A stretch of DNA of 64,000 nt. It comes from Vicia villosa (lineage: Eukaryota > Streptophyta > Magnoliopsida > Fabales > Fabaceae). The stretch lies in the NCBI RefSeq assembly GCF_029867415.1, contig NC_081186.1, positions 24,059,915-24,123,914 on the forward strand, given 5' to 3'. The position numbers were made by a program, and so were the translations under genes. The notes under the pieces are model-generated. The model made no database searches. It was not told the DNA's origin and saw nothing but the letters and a program-made list of their open reading frames with translations. Shown here in pieces: positions 22,341 to 35,100 of this stretch; within the stretch, counting starts at the first letter, position 1; every line of letters starts with the position of its first letter.

Positions 22341-23396
22341 TGTAAATCGATTTGCATAACTCTGTTTTCAAAATCTGCGCAGTTTTCAGTTGTGTAAATC
22401 GATTTGCACAAGATGTAAATCTGCACAACACAGTTTTCAAAAAAAACAGCAAATAAAGAGAAGAAAACTTGTTTAAACATAAAACCAAACACCTTGTGAT
22501 CTTGGATCAATTTGTGCACGAAAATGTATCAAGCAAGCAAGCAAATCTCATCAATATAGCACCAAAGGTGCATCAAGCATAAACAACAATGGATCACATC
22601 TTGAATTATGGATTGGATCTAGAATTTTACCAAATATTTCACAAACTTTGTATCTTCTTCAAGAACACACAACCACAAGCCTTGATCTCTCACAATTGAT
22701 GAAGAAAAGTAGTGTTTATGTTGAGGTTTAGCTCTAAATTAGTGAGGTTTAAGATGTGACTCACTAATTTGTGGAAGAAACAAGAGCTTTGAGTGAGGGG
22801 TTTGGAAGAGGTGAGGAGAGAAAGAGCAAGAGTTTTCTTGGCTATCAAAGCTTTGAGAAATGAATTTGCAATAAGTTTTTTGGCTATCAAAGCTTTGAGA
22901 AATGAATTTGCAATAAGTTTTTTGGCTATCAAAGCTTGCAAAATGAAGAGGGGAATGCCTCAATTTATAGGAGCTAGGCTTGGGAATTTTTGTGGCTTGG
23001 AGTTAGGATTGGAAAATAGAATTAGGCTTGGAGAAAGGTTTTGGAGCCAAAAATGAAATCCAATGGTCTTGATGCAATCACATGAGGGCTCATGATAAAA
23101 TGATGTAGGAAATCCAATGTGAGAACTAAGTCATGCTTCCCATGCTTGCAAATGATGTCAACACTTTCAAAAGCTGAAATTTGCCTTCATTTTTCCAAAT
23201 TCGTGCTGGTGCAATCGATTTACACTTTATGCAAATCTATTTACATTGCTGAAAAAGGCAAAATCTGGGGAAAAATCAGTTATGCAAATCGATTGCTGTC
23301 TTATGCAAATCGATTTGCACTGATGGCAGAAGCAAAATCTGGTGCATAATCAGTTGTGTAAATCGATTTACACCTTATGCAAATCGATTTGCACAG
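22341..23396. repeat. Two clusters of the palindrome TGCAAATCGATTTGCA in copy A
   Basis: Copies with the core AAATCGATTT, some shortened, lie at about 22344, 22396, 23213, 23285, 23307, 23360 and 23381, with flanks GC...GC or GT...AC. Two clusters (22341-22425 and 23211-23396) flank the presumed promoter side of the LTR. The second solo LTR (59702-62853) has clusters in the same two places with different flanks. Confidence 0.85.
22831..22936. repeat. 42-bp tandem repeat, 2.5 copies, in copy A
   Basis: GGCTATCAAAG recurs at 22840, 22882 and 22924, with nearly identical bases between. It is absent from the matching part of the second copy (about 62280-62330), which has a single similar phrase, so the expansion is specific to this copy. 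Confidence 0.8.
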
Positions 23397-26301
23397 TGCC
23401 ATTGTTGAAAAATGCTCCTTTTGATGGGTAGTTTGACTTGATACCTACAAAATACAAACATACAAAAGCACAAGGCAATATTTTTGGTATTTTGGTTAGT
23501 AGAACAATATATACAAGACTAAAACATGGGTGCTCGATGATTCCCTTGCAGATGGATTGAGCACAACATCACTGGTAGAACTCTAAGTTAAAACTTCTTG
23601 ATTGATGATTGATATGCAAATGAGGTATGATCTTAGGGTCAAAAATTGGGGTATGACAGTATCTCTTCTGATTCTACTTCAGGCCACATTTCTTGGCCAT
23701 TAATTGGACTAATAGGAAAACCATAACAAAGCTTATACTTGTCCCTAGAATAACAGTCATCAACAAAGTCCTCAGGGTTTTGTTGCCTAAAACCTAATGC
23801 TGCAACAGCATGCCTGCAGGGGATGCCAACCAATTCCCAGAAATTATAGGTACATGACCTTTTTGCAATGTCAACTATAAATTCCTGAGTGTTAAATGAG
23901 TGTGTTACTTGAAATTGTTCATTCATTGCCCATGTAGGCAGCCATTGGCCACTCATCACAACCTCATTATCTAGCCTTTTCCTAGGGATTGGCATCACCT
24001 TATGAGGCCATTTTTCAAGTTTCAATGCAGAAGTGGAGCACCTATTCATTAAGTATTTTCTAATCCACTCTGACATTGTCAAAATTGGCTTGTCCCTAGC
24101 AGCTAGAATTGTTGCATTGAATGACTCAGCAATATTATTCATGAGAACATCACACTTTGGATAAAATGTAAAAGCATGCTTACACCAACTTTTTGGATTA
24201 ACACCCATCAGCCAAGCCCATGCCTTTAAGTCAACTTGCTTCAACTGATTCATCTTGGTCAACCAACCCTGATAATATGTTGCCTTTGCAGCACCCATCA
24301 TGAGATCCCTAATCAAAGAGCCACCACCATTTTTTTTTGAAATCCGCATACAAGTGCCTTAGACAGAGCCTATGCTCTATCCTGTCACTCATTTCTTCAA
24401 AAACAAAAACTAAACCTGAAATTAAAAACAGTTTAACTTTACACAAGACAAAGAAACAAACAGCATATTCATGTACAAATGACATATAAATAAGACTAAC
24501 CTTCTGTTGATCCGAGATAAACACAAATCTCCTGTCTTGTCCAATGTCTCCCAAAAGCAAGTCAATAAACCACTTCCAACTATCCCTAGTTTTTGTCTCA
24601 ACCACCCCAAATGCTAGAGGGAAGTATTGGTCATTGGGGTCCCTACCTACAGCAATAAGTAATTGGCCCCCATATTTGGTTTTCAGATGACAACCATCCA
24701 CTCCAACAAATGGTCTACAACCATTAATAAAACCTTTTTTGCAACCATCAAAGCAAAAATAGAAAGATCCAAATCTGGATTGTATAGAAGGATTAGGCCT
24801 GCTAACAGTGATGCTCAAATTGTTTCCTGGATTAACTCTATGTAACTCAGTAGCATACCTTCTCAAGTTAGCATATTGTTTGTCTGCATCACCTTCTATA
24901 ATCCTCTTTGCTATAAGCTTAGCCTTCCATGCCCTACCCACAATAATTCCAACAGAGAAATTTTGCCTCATATCTTGTATTATATCACAGATCCTTACAT
25001 TGTCAGATGTTTGCATCTTCTTTACCACATCCTTAGCCACCCAACTAGAGCTTGCAGATCTATTTTCTAAAACCCTAGCACATGTATGTTTGTCCACTAT
25101 GGTTTTTATAGCATAAGTGTGTTTGTGGCCCACTTTAGAGCAAAGTACTAAAAAACCACATTTGGCCCTACATTCTACCCTTACCCTGTAGCTCTCATTT
25201 TTCACAAAGGTAATTTCCCTACCATTCAAAACCGACCACTCACGTATTGCCTCTCTAAAGTCATCAAGTGAATTGAATTTTATACGCCACTGAAATTTAT
25301 AATTCTTGTTGAAATGCTCTTTCCTAAACTTTTCAAAATTTGGCATCTTCTCATCATCTGACATATCAGGATCAGAGCTATCCAGGTCATCACTGACATA
25401 CACATCATCATCTTCCAATTTTGTCTTTTTAGAAGCTCTCATAAATCCAGTTAGTGATGGTGCTTCATTAACAGGTATGGTGACATCAATATCTTCAAAC
25501 CCATCAAGCAAAGCAGTGGCTCGTTCATCTTCACTGTCCCCCAACCCTTCAACCCCATCTTCATCAACATTAATCATCTGAACTACCTCATTCACACACC
25601 TAGGAATTCTCACTGACACAGACACATCTATTACATCATGCTTCAAAAACATTTCCCCATCAACCTCATTGGCACTAGCATATGCTGCAAAGTCATAACA
25701 ATCATCGTCCCTCTTTATCTGGAAAAAATTTGGATCAATTTCAACAACCTTGGTCCATGCTCTATATGAACCTTCCTTGTAGCCCCACCCAGTCAACATC
25801 CTATGAACACTAACCATTGTAAACATAGAGATGTGGATGTTAGTAACTAAAGTAGTGACACCACCCCTACAGATCATAACCCCATCATTTATGCTAACAA
25901 ATTCCCCTCCATGGTGGAGCACAACATTGAAGAGTTGCTTATTCTGAAGAAGAAAAATGTAGAAAAATGCAAGACATTTAAGGATTCGTTTGAAATAACT
26001 TATTTTGAAGTAACATCACACATTAAAGATGCAGAACTTACCTTCGCAGCTTCTGATGCTTCGGTTTCTTCTTCACGAATGTCAGGTTGCACTGAAGGAT
26101 TCAATTGACTAGTTTCGTGGACTTTGTTCGCTTGCTTAGAATGCTTCGCTTTCATGGATGTCTATGTCTTCCTAGACGCCTTCGTCTTCTTCGTTGTCCT
26201 CTTCGTCATCTCTGTTACTATTTTGAACTGAAACAAACCCTAGGTTTTCTAGGGGGTGAAGTGAGAAAGACAAAGTCTGATGTCAACGTTTCCTATTTAT
26301 A

Positions 26302-26503
26302 AAAGGATCCTATGTGACAAGCATTTACACAGCCAGCTGTTCCAAATTGTCCACGTAGGAAATATTCCTAGAATCTTCTCCAAAAAAAACTAACCAAGGC
26401 TGCATTCATGGAATCTATCTTTGATAAGGTCTGCTTTAAAATTTTTTTTTAAGGGGTAAATCAAAACACGTCTATATGGCAGGGGGTGAATGCTATTTAA
26501 CCC
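26302..26503 (-). repeat. Right terminal inverted repeat of the MULE
   Basis: Its reverse complement begins GGGTTAAATAGCATTCACCC and follows the left repeat for about 200 bases. It is followed by TATATTTAA at 26504-26512. It ends 500 bases upstream of the RPL13 start codon. Confidence 0.95.
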
Positions 26504-26512
26504 TATATTTAA

Positions 26513-26773
<261 letters not shown>

Positions 26774-27002
26774 CAAAACAATGTATTCCATGATTTTTTT
26801 AAATTTTTAAAATTGAATAAAAACAAAAAATTTATTAGTAAAAGAAAAAATAAATGGTAAAAAAAAAACCAAAACTAGTAGACTGGTACCGTAATATCGT
26901 AACAAAAGTTCTCTTATCTCACTCTCCTTCTTCTACATTATCTCTCCCAACAAAAGGATAACAAGATAGACACAGCGCATAACACAGCGCGAGAGAGCAA
27001 CA

Positions 27003-29400
27003 ATGGCTTTACTGTGTGGTTCACCATCGGTCTCCTTCCCTTCATCTTCATTCACTTCTCACAAAAACGCAACCGCTAAATCTTCCTTTGTTGGCTCCCA
27101 ATTGCCTCTTCCAACCCTTTCATTATCATCATCTTCTTCTTCAATTCGTAGCACCCATTTCTCTACATCTTTCGTTGTTCGTTCTCAACTGGATACTTCC
27201 GTGGTAGAACAAGATCCACGATTCATCACTGTTGAACCTGAGCCCCGATTCCAAGGCCCGGTAAAACGATAACCCCCTTTCTATCTCTCTTTTTTTGAAA
27301 GTTGAAATTTCTTTAAATCTTTATAGTTCAGTGTTCAACTTAGTAAATTGACTCTGAATATGTAATTTTAAAGTTTAACTATTTGGATAGAAACATTACA
27401 GTGGAAGTTGATCCATGTAGCCAGTCCACTTAGTGGGATAAGGTTTGGTTGTTGTTATGAGTTTGAAATCACTAACTGAACAAACTAATGATTGCAGGAC
27501 ATTTGGAACACGACGTGGTATCCAAAAGCTTCGGACCATGTCAACACAGAAAAAACATGGTATATTGTTGATGCTGAAGATAAAATTCTAGGAAGACTAG
27601 CATCAACAATTGCCAATTACATTCGAGGCAAAAATCTAGGGACTTTTACACCCAGTGTTGACATGGGTGCATTTGTAATTGTGGTATGTATTGTTCTGCA
27701 TAAATTATTTGTCTTTTTATTTGCAATTGGAAATGGTAGTGATGTTTTTATGGTTTACTACTTCTACTAAGTAGTTTATGTGATGTAGAAGTATGTTAAG
27801 AGTTCAACGTTGGCCAATATATGGTCTGGACATGTGTTTATAAGTGGGGGCAATGCTCACCCTACAAGCCGATTTTGTAGGGACGAGTTAGACCCAAACT
27901 CTATTTCTTAACAAAGTCATTTGCTACTTGGATATCTTTCTTGTTTACTTTTCTTTTGGTTTTAAATGGATGGAAAAGAGAGTAGATAGTTAACAAGCCT
28001 CTATGCAAGATGCACTATTTTGTAAGTTGAAGGAGTCATCAAATTGAGTTGAAAATCAAAGGATTTTGTTTAAATTTACTTATAATTGAACGGTACTTTT
28101 TGCATTTTAGTATTTACTTTTTGTGTTAGATCACCATGAATTGGCATAGAGGGTCCATGGGTGTCACATTTCCTCAAATTGTCATTATCCTTACGATAGA
28201 AATTAGTATTTATTTGGAAAGAAAAGAGTGATTAACCCCATTTGCAAATTCAAGGGGATGTGATGCCTCTCCTTATGCTCAAAAGCCTTGTCACATTCTA
28301 TGTTTATACCTGCCCCCTCTATTGCATTTAATTTAATTTCTGTTTGGACAATTACTATTATTGAAGATTCCTTGTGATTCTACCCCTTCTCGATCTTACA
28401 AGAATAATTGGGTAGGATCTTCCTATCTTAGTTACAATCTAATGTTTTATGATCTTGCTACCCTTTCCCGATCTTATGCAAGATCTCGATCTTGACAACC
28501 TTGATTCTAATATCTTTATACAACTCTTCCTCTTGCTATCCTAAATATTCTTAATGTGTGGTTTACTAGCACATTCTTTGCATTTTTCTATAATAATGTC
28601 ACATCTGACAGAAATTTGAATCACATTTCATATTTCTGTATGTACTCAACTTAGTGAATCTGTAGTTAATGCATTGATTTATGGCATGTCCTGAAAAGTC
28701 TTGATGAAGCAGCTCTTAATCTCGAGCAAAAAAGTACTCATTTTTTGGTCTTAAATATAAGCAAATAGAACTTGCTTTCACTATATTTAATTAATGATGT
28801 CTACTCTTTAGTTAATGTAACTTTTTATTTTTTCAGTAAGTCTTTTATTCTCGTCAAACAAATTCCCATGAAAGACATGAATATCAATGTTTAGCAGCTC
28901 TACCCTTCCCTTGAAGTTTATGCTAGGAATATTGCCAATTACTTTTTGTTTTCTTACAAGGACTCTATTATTATTGTAATTGTAAATTGTAATTGTAATT
29001 GGGGTTGTGTAGATAAATGCAGAAAAGGTTGCTGTAAGTGGGAAAAAGAGGACACAAAAGCTTTATCGGAGGCACTCAGGTCGACCTGGTGGTATGACAA
29101 TTGAGACATTTGATCAGCTGCAGAAAAGAATTCCTGAAAGAATTATTGAACATGCTGTTCGTGGCATGCTTCCAAAAGGGAGGGTAAGTTCTACAATGCA
29201 TATTCTAAGGAGGCTTCCTTATATTAATAATATTTTTGCATATATAGTTGAATCTACATTAATCAATAGTTTTGAATATGCAGCTTGGCAGGACTCTATT
29301 CACACGGCTGAAGGTTTATAGCGGCCCAGATCATCCACATGAGGCGCAGCAGCCGATTGATTTGCCAATTAGGGATAAGAGAATACAGTTGCAGAGATAA
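27003..29400 (+). CDS. RPL13: Plastid 50S ribosomal protein L13 (uL13c), nuclear gene with four exons
   Basis: Exons are 27003-27260, 27498-27683, 29013-29183 and 29284-29400. All introns are GT-AG and phase 0, giving 243 residues, close to the size of the Arabidopsis plastid protein. The first ~55 residues are rich in Ser, Thr and Ala with few acidic residues, as in a chloroplast transit peptide. The uL13 core follows: [16 protein letters not shown], then [18 protein letters not shown] across the exon 2-3 junction, then [26 protein letters not shown] and LGRTLF. The protein is an early-assembling component of the large plastid ribosomal subunit in the stroma. The start is the only in-frame ATG before the transit peptide, after a CT-rich leader. 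No lesion is seen. The MULE and a TA repeat end shortly upstream and may limit its promoter. Confidence 0.97.
28373..28503. mobile_element. Truncated hAT-like MITE in RPL13 intron 2
   Basis: The end ATCTCGATCTTGACAACCTT and the repeated GATCTTGC/CGATCTTA phrases match the MITE at 42355-42854. Only the right-hand part is present. Confidence 0.55.
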
Positions 29401-30771
29401 AGTCAAAGATGTTGGATATGACAAACCATTCTTATCTATTTAACTGAACATGGAGCGTCTTGCATTAGCTGCTACTTGAATGTATTTCATTTGATGTTTA
29501 TATTGTCTGTAGGTGTATCCAATGTCTATTGTCAAACTGTAAGGATTTTCCTTTTGTACCTTTGAATGTGAACAAGGCATATAACATTTTTTGACAGATG
29601 CTAAACTGGGAGTAACATCACCTTATCAAATTATTATTATTATTATTATTATTTGCATTGTTTTGGGAGTAAAAAACATTCAAGCTTTTGAAATTATAAA
29701 GGTTCATATTTTTTTGAATGAAATAGTAAAAACAGATTTGAAGAAAAAAATAACATATATTTGTTAATTTTATTTTTGAAAAACTTTTTTAAAGATAAAG
29801 AGATGTAAACTATCGGACAAGTATATTTTATTGGTAAAATTTTCGGTATCAACAAAATTTATGGTAGTTGATTTGAAATTTTTGGTATGTTACAATTTTT
29901 TTTTGGAAATTTTAAAATTTATCATTCTCTACCGAATATTTAGTTCATTTGAAATTTTTTGGAATTTTTCAAAAAATTTGAACTATGGCAAATTTTCAAA
30001 TTTTTGGGAAATTCTATTGAAAATTCTAAAATTTTCGATATTCCACTAAATTTTTTCTAGCAATTTCCTATATGAACGTGAAATTTCTAGGATGATATTC
30101 AAAATTTCGGTATCGTCCAAAATATTTGAAATTTGCAATTTGAAAATGTAAATTTGTGAAAATGGTAGAAAATTTGAGTAGGATTATAATGGTCTTTTCA
30201 TTGAATTCGAGGGTGCCAGATATAATTCAAGGGGTGGCATCTTGAATCCTTTTGTAGAGCCTTGGAAGACTTTTTCAATTGGACTGACTCAAATCATCTC
30301 ATCCATCTTCCAATAGCAGTTGTGGCCTTTACTTGGTTCAATAACAAACATTGCAAGACTCATCGGAAAAAAAGAAGGAATTAACTTGCCACTCTCTCAC
30401 TTATATCTGACACCTTTCATAGAGAAATGATATGCATACATTCAAAAGTGACACTGACACTGACACCGTAGCTACATACGATTTTTGTATTTTTATAATT
30501 TTTTATTTTTTTTTCCTTTTCTTATACAAACTAAGAGACAAAAGGTGTGTATTTTAAATGGTGTAAGGTTACGGTGTAGGTTTTAGAGGTAAGCATAGCA
30601 ATCCTCCCTTTCATATTGCATGATTTTACCATTATACCCTTACCTAAAGTTATCAAATTTCAAAAAGTATGAACTTTTACCAGAAACTTTAAAACTATAC
30701 CGAAAATTTTAAAGTTATACTAGATGTTTTGAAAAAATATAGGTTTTTTACCAGCAATTTCAAAATGTGTG
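29401..30771. other. AT-rich intergenic repeat region downstream of RPL13
   Basis: Holds the RPL13 3' untranslated region, an (ATT)n tract at 29631-29653, and a stretch at about 29830-30180 dominated by variants of GAAATTTTCGGTA and GGAAATTTT. No gene is recognised; long open frames here are low-complexity. Confidence 0.6.
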
Positions 30772-30805
30772 TTTTTACCGGAAATTTTAAAATTTCCGGT
30801 AAAAA
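30772..30805. repeat. Perfect 34-bp palindrome centred on AATTTTAAAATT
   Basis: Both 17-base arms are exactly complementary; the outer parts read TTTTTACCGG and CCGGTAAAAA. Half-sites such as TTTTACCAG, ACCAGCAATTTC and ACCAGAATTTTC surround it from 30670 to 30900, so it sits in a field of related, imperfect copies. Confidence 0.85.
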
Positions 30806-31072
30806 CTCTTGTATTTTTTTACCAGAATTTTCGAAATGTATGTTTCCGAAAATTTCACTATAATTACTAGAAATTTTTAAACTCCTACTAGAAATTTTGT
30901 TAGGCCATTTTGTTCTTTTTTTTATCAGGGGCAATTTTGGCATTATAAAAATATTGGGGGTATCAGGTTCAAATTTTGGGGTGACAGGTTAAATTCTAAA
31001 AAATAAGGGATGCTCTTTCCATCCTTATGGGTTCTCCCACACCACCGTGAAAGGTCCATAATGTCCCTAGTG

Positions 31073-31705
31073 TTCGGAGATACTTCTCTAGAAGCACATA
31101 TTTTCACCATTTCTTAGACCAAATTGAAAAAAAAACCTTTTACATTAAAATTTAATTCAAAAATACATCTCCGTATGTGAAAAGGTATGTTCGAAGATGC
31201 ATCTCTGTAAACACCATTTATTCAAAAACGCATTGGTGGTCCGGAGATGTATCTCCATACGCTTTTCTTTCACAACCCGCGTCACAACCATTCCGTATTC
31301 CTCCTTCATTTTTTAAAAAGCTCTAAGAAAAACTTTTCACCTCTCCCTCTCCCAACCATTACATTGGAGCATTGAAGCATCAGTGTAGCTCTTTCTCTTC
31401 ACTTCCATCATCTCATAACATCGAAACATCTCCTTTTCACCAATCAATTCAATTTTGGTAAGTTTTTCAAATTTTATTTTCTTTTTGTGTTTTGGTTTTT
31501 AAGTTAGTTTTTAGGATACATTATATGTATTAGGCACTTTAGGTAGTAGTGTAAATGAACTTGGTATGTTAGAATAACATGCAATGAGCTTTTTTGGAAC
31601 TGTTAGGGTAGAAAATGAGTTTCTTCCACGAGAGACCATCGAAGGTTTGTCCGTAAATGCATCTCCAGATTTGCTCTTAACTAGTTTCGGAGATGCATCT
31701 TCGGA
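31073..31705. repeat. Palindrome cluster TTCGGAGATGCATCTCCGAA, left group
   Basis: Imperfect copies of a 20-base perfect palindrome occur at about 31073, 31189, 31240, 31650 and 31686, the last with only one mismatch. The cluster lies before the plant-mobile-domain pseudogene; a second group lies after it (36648-36772). Confidence 0.8.
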
Positions 31706-33519
31706 TTATAGTCGGAAAAAATTAAGGTGTTTTGTGGGATTTATGAATTTCTTCGGACAAGTTGTTTATAACTGTCTCTGCTTATAACGTTGGTGCAATG
31801 GCTGACAACAACGAAGGTCGCATTAGGGTCGGGCGTGTGTTTCAAATCGCGTCGGTATGACATGAGAAGGCCGCTGCAAGGACCACGAGGCCACGAGTTA
31901 CTACAACGCATTGGATGTTGCATCTACTTCGCAGCCCCGACCACCTTGTTCTTGTGTCCGACTCTTTCAGGCATCTTAGGCATATGATGTAGAAGAACCT
32001 GAGGATCCTGAGGCCTCTTGTTAACCCTGAAGTTCGGGAGGAAGCCGATTAGGATGCCCATTAAAAAGTTATCCAAGAGGTCTATATGACACCTCCTTAT
32101 TTTATAATTATACATAGCATGCTGCTAGGCATGTTCGAAATGAAGAGTTATATTTCTTTTCTTTAGAAATACATATACATATGTTTCAACTAATTAAATG
32201 CATATTGATACTTATGTTTTCTTTTTACAGGAGTGTGATTGTTTGAAATCGATTAACTACGACAGAAAGATACTGGCGTTGCCATATACGTGACCATAAA
32301 CCATGGTATGAAGGTGAATTTTGCAAATAGGTGGTGTAACTCGGTGAACTGACTTTTATTTTTATATGCAACGATGTTGCGGTGAGCAAGAGTCGCCACC
32401 GACTTTTATTTTGTCCAATTTTAGGAAAGGTAAAAAGTACAGAAAAAGACCTTTTTGAAAGAAAACGGGCTCGGGGGGTAAGTTATGAAAAGGGAAGGTG
32501 TAAGCACCCTTTTCATCTGTAGTTATCTACGGGCTCTTAATCTGCTTAGCTCATGTTTGTTTGTTTTGAATTGAAAAAGGGCATAAGGACTTTAGCGTAA
32601 ATGCGTAGCCTTAGTTTTTTTGAAAAAAGTATTGAAAAGATGTTTTTTATTGAGCTAGGCATATTAAGAAGCACTACCCTAAATTAGTCTTTTTCTATGC
32701 TTTTTACGATTCCCAGGATCATCCATACTATATAGAAGTAGGAAATCCTTGTTATATCGGACGTGCGGGTCATCGAAGGGTCATCGAGGTCGTTTGAAGG
32801 CAACAGGTAGAGGTACCTTTAGCAATATTAGGAGGGACAATCATTGTTTCGTAGGCAACCGTTCGAGGGACTAGATCATATTACCGAGGCAACATCGTGG
32901 GTCATCGAGGGGCTTATGATCTTTACAATGATTTTTAATCGAGGGACTTTTGCTAATAGGTACCTCTACATTTCGAGGGACGCGACCTTTTAATCGAAGG
33001 CAACCGAAGAGGGGCGTACCCTAAGGGTGGGTGCGTGCAAGTGTGTTGGATTCAATTTATAGTTTATCTTGTATTTTTTAGTGAGCTATCGTTTAATTCA
33101 AGCTTGCCATACACACCCTAATTTAAACATACATCTAGGCAGTATAATAATTATAATACAGAAATTTTAAGGTGCAGGAAAGTAAAGATTTTCACTATGA
33201 TATTTACATTTTACCTATGTACATTCTAGTATCTGAATAAGAAAACAGTAAAATAAAACAAACATGCACCATACACGAGATTTTGAGGTGAGAGAAGAAA
33301 ATCGAGTGTATTTTATTTATTTATTTTTTTTAAAAAAAAGAAAGTATTAAGTGAAAATAGATAGGTTAATTAGATCCTAAGTATTTAGATTAATTTGAAG
33401 TGATTAATTAGTTTAGTGGTTAATTGGTTAATTAGTGAAATAATTAAAAGGAAATAAACAAAACAAATGAGTACAAAAAATAAAAAAAAAAAAAAGAAAT
33501 GAGGTAGCTGGGTGTTGAA

Positions 33520-33580
33520 CCCTTGCCATAGACCTCATTGGTTTCCTCCCCTTGCCATCTGCTCTGAATGCGTTTGCTGT
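33520..33580 (-). other. tRNA-like segment in the solo LTR (weak)
   Basis: The minus strand has AGATGGCAAGGGG, then about 30 bases on GGGTTCAACACCC, an approximate B box with a short stem. A second, better example is at 35041-35100 in the same LTR. No full cloverleaf is evident. Confidence 0.3.
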
Positions 33581-35040
33581 TAATCTATTGGACCTGAACG
33601 AATAAATATGTTACATCTGTGCATAGTCAAAATTTCAAACACCAATAACCACGCTGGCCCACTCGCAGGCTGACTGGCGAATGGGATTTCCCTCTCATGC
33701 CAACGCAACAGTCAACAAGTCCAAGGTACTGGTCATCATCCCCTACCTCTACACCTGCGGATTCAATTGCGGGATTATCTAGGATTTTACCTGCGGATTT
33801 CAAAGCGATTTTTTTGACAATTTTAAACCTGCAAAAAACGAGTTATAAAAAAAACGTGACAGCCCAGATCCACCTAGAATAAACCCCTGAGTTCGAATAT
33901 GGGATCGTTTCAGTCTAAAACGGCTGGGAACACGTGATACGAATGCATTCAAGCATGGTGCCCTAACCATGGTGCATCTCTATTCAGGGATCAAAACTCT
34001 CATGAGACACATCAGACCTGTTCTAAACATTATTTCAAACATATTAAAAGCATCAAATCATGTCGAAAATCAATGAAACATAGCAAACGAAAATCCAAGA
34101 AACTTGAATAAAATATGAACGAACATGATGTGGTTTTTTTACGTGATATGCAGTCAAGTATTAGTTCATATTCATTCTAAATTACCTTAGAGAGAGAACT
34201 ATATTGTTGGTTTGATTTAAACACGACCGCCAATGTGAATACCAAAAATTCAAAACTTTTTGAGTTTTTTGGAACTTTGAGTGTGAGTCTTGGAGGCTAT
34301 CAATTCGTGTCCCCTTTTTTTTTTGGCTTGTCTGCTCTAATTATAGAGGGAATAAAAGTGGAAGGATGGAAAGAAGCAAGTGATTCATGGCCATCAAAGG
34401 GAAGATTATTTCCATAATTTTTTCAAAAACTTTCCAAAATCAAGAGAATATCTTTCCCAATGTGTTTTGCACGGTTTTGGTATGTTTCCATGAAATCTTG
34501 AACCTTTAAAACAATTCAAACCATATTCCCTTCCATTTATTCATTTTTTATTTATTATTTAATTTATTTAGCCTTTTATTGAATAAAAAAACCATAATAA
34601 ATATAAATAATAATTATAAAAATGAAATAATAAAATTATTGGTCTTTGATGAGTTTGATTTGGTTTCTAAAAGGTCCCAAAAAATAGGCGCCACACTCCC
34701 TTGTTTGAAATTTATTTTTATTTTTTCAATTATAATAGTAATAATAATAATATTAACACTAAATAAAAAAAGTACTAAAAAAACAAAAAATTTACTCCTA
34801 GTAAAAAAAAAATGAATGTTCTAAAAAAACGAGAATTAAATGATAAAAAAACTTACTTTTTTTGTGATTTTGAATATAAGTAAAAAAAAGAATATTTTTA
34901 AAAGAAGGCTTAATTAAAAAAACAATAATTAAAATTAAATGATTAAAATCTTATTTTTGTGATTTTATTATTTCAATATAAATGAAAATTAAATTAAATC
35001 TATGGTTAGAAACAAAAAAGAGGAAAAAGTGTTAGAAGTG

Positions 35041-35100
35041 GGATTCGAACCCGGGACCTTATACTTGCAAACTTACTTCCTTACCAATTGTGCTATATTA
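35041..35100 (-). other. tRNA-like segment with A and B boxes in the solo LTR
   Basis: The minus strand reads TAGCACAATTGGTAAGG (A-box/D-arm-like) and, 27 bases later, CCCGGGTTCGAATCC (B box with T-arm stem). The distance and order match a tRNA gene or tRNA-derived promoter. The 5' acceptor half is poor, so this is not called a tRNA gene. The LTR at 52244 has a B box in a similar setting (54105-54114). Confidence 0.5.

Larger units (their letters stand above)
20249..23658 (-). mobile_element. Solo LTR, 3.4 kb, long-LTR Ty3/gypsy type (copy A)
   Basis: On the minus strand it begins TGTCATACCCCAATTTTTGA and ends CCCCGCTACA, with a 5-bp target duplication GTATC at 20244-20248 and 23659-23663. 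There is no internal region or second LTR. A close relative is at 59702-62853. Size and the TGTCATACCCC start suggest the Tat/Ogre lineage of legumes, which I infer from memory of the family. It interrupts the MULE transposase. Several open frames inside (20521-20802, 22793-23056, 23119-23349) have no recognisable product. Confidence 0.9.
19531..26155 (-). pseudogene. MuDR/MULE-type transposase, split by a solo LTR and frameshifted
   Basis: My model is exon 1 26155-26042, exon 2 25943-24501, exon 3 24415 to 23659, then 20248-20059 after the inserted LTR, and a last exon 19967-19531. Domains in order are an acidic N-terminal region, the MuDR DNA-binding domain (about 25330-25080), and the MULE transposase core around 24720-24510 (FVGVDGCHLK, RDSWKWFI, FVFISDQQK). 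A SWIM finger lies near 23830-23880, a CCHC knuckle CTKCDKFGHNVQSC near 20095-20140, and a Lys-rich tail ends the protein. Lesions: an A9 run at 24331-24339 shifts the frame by one; the 3.4-kb LTR interrupts the gene after the SWIM region; the last exon shifts frame near 19815. The SWIM motif reads C-T-Y where C-x-C is expected. The 24416-24500 intron is one base out of phase with the obvious GT-AG pair. A TATAAATAG box is at the inner edge of the right inverted repeat. Confidence 0.9.
9553..26503 (-). mobile_element. Mutator-like DNA transposon (MULE), 16.95 kb with nested insertions
   Basis: Long terminal inverted repeats of about 205 bp (9553-9758 and 26302-26503) start GGGTTAAATAGCATTCA and are roughly 94% alike by eye. 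A perfect 9-bp target duplication TATATTTAA flanks them (9544-9552 and 26504-26512), the length expected for Mutator elements. Inside are a MuDR-type transposase on the minus strand and a GRF zinc-finger gene on the plus strand, each starting close to one inverted repeat. An 8.3-kb gypsy element and a 3.4-kb solo LTR are nested within; without them the MULE is about 5.2 kb. All visible coding parts are broken, so this copy cannot make its own transposase. Confidence 0.95.

Noticed and set aside
22341..23396. CRISPR-like array because of regularly recurring short palindromes
   Set aside because: Spacing is irregular, units are under 20 bases, there are no cas genes, and the context is a plant LTR.
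24663..25581. Plus-strand ORFs opposite the MULE transposase
   Set aside because: They are antisense shadows of the well-supported minus-strand transposase domains.
35041..35100. A real tRNA gene on the minus strand
   Set aside because: The A and B boxes are good, but the acceptor stem and anticodon arm cannot be drawn convincingly, and it lies inside an LTR. It is kept only as a tRNA-like segment.
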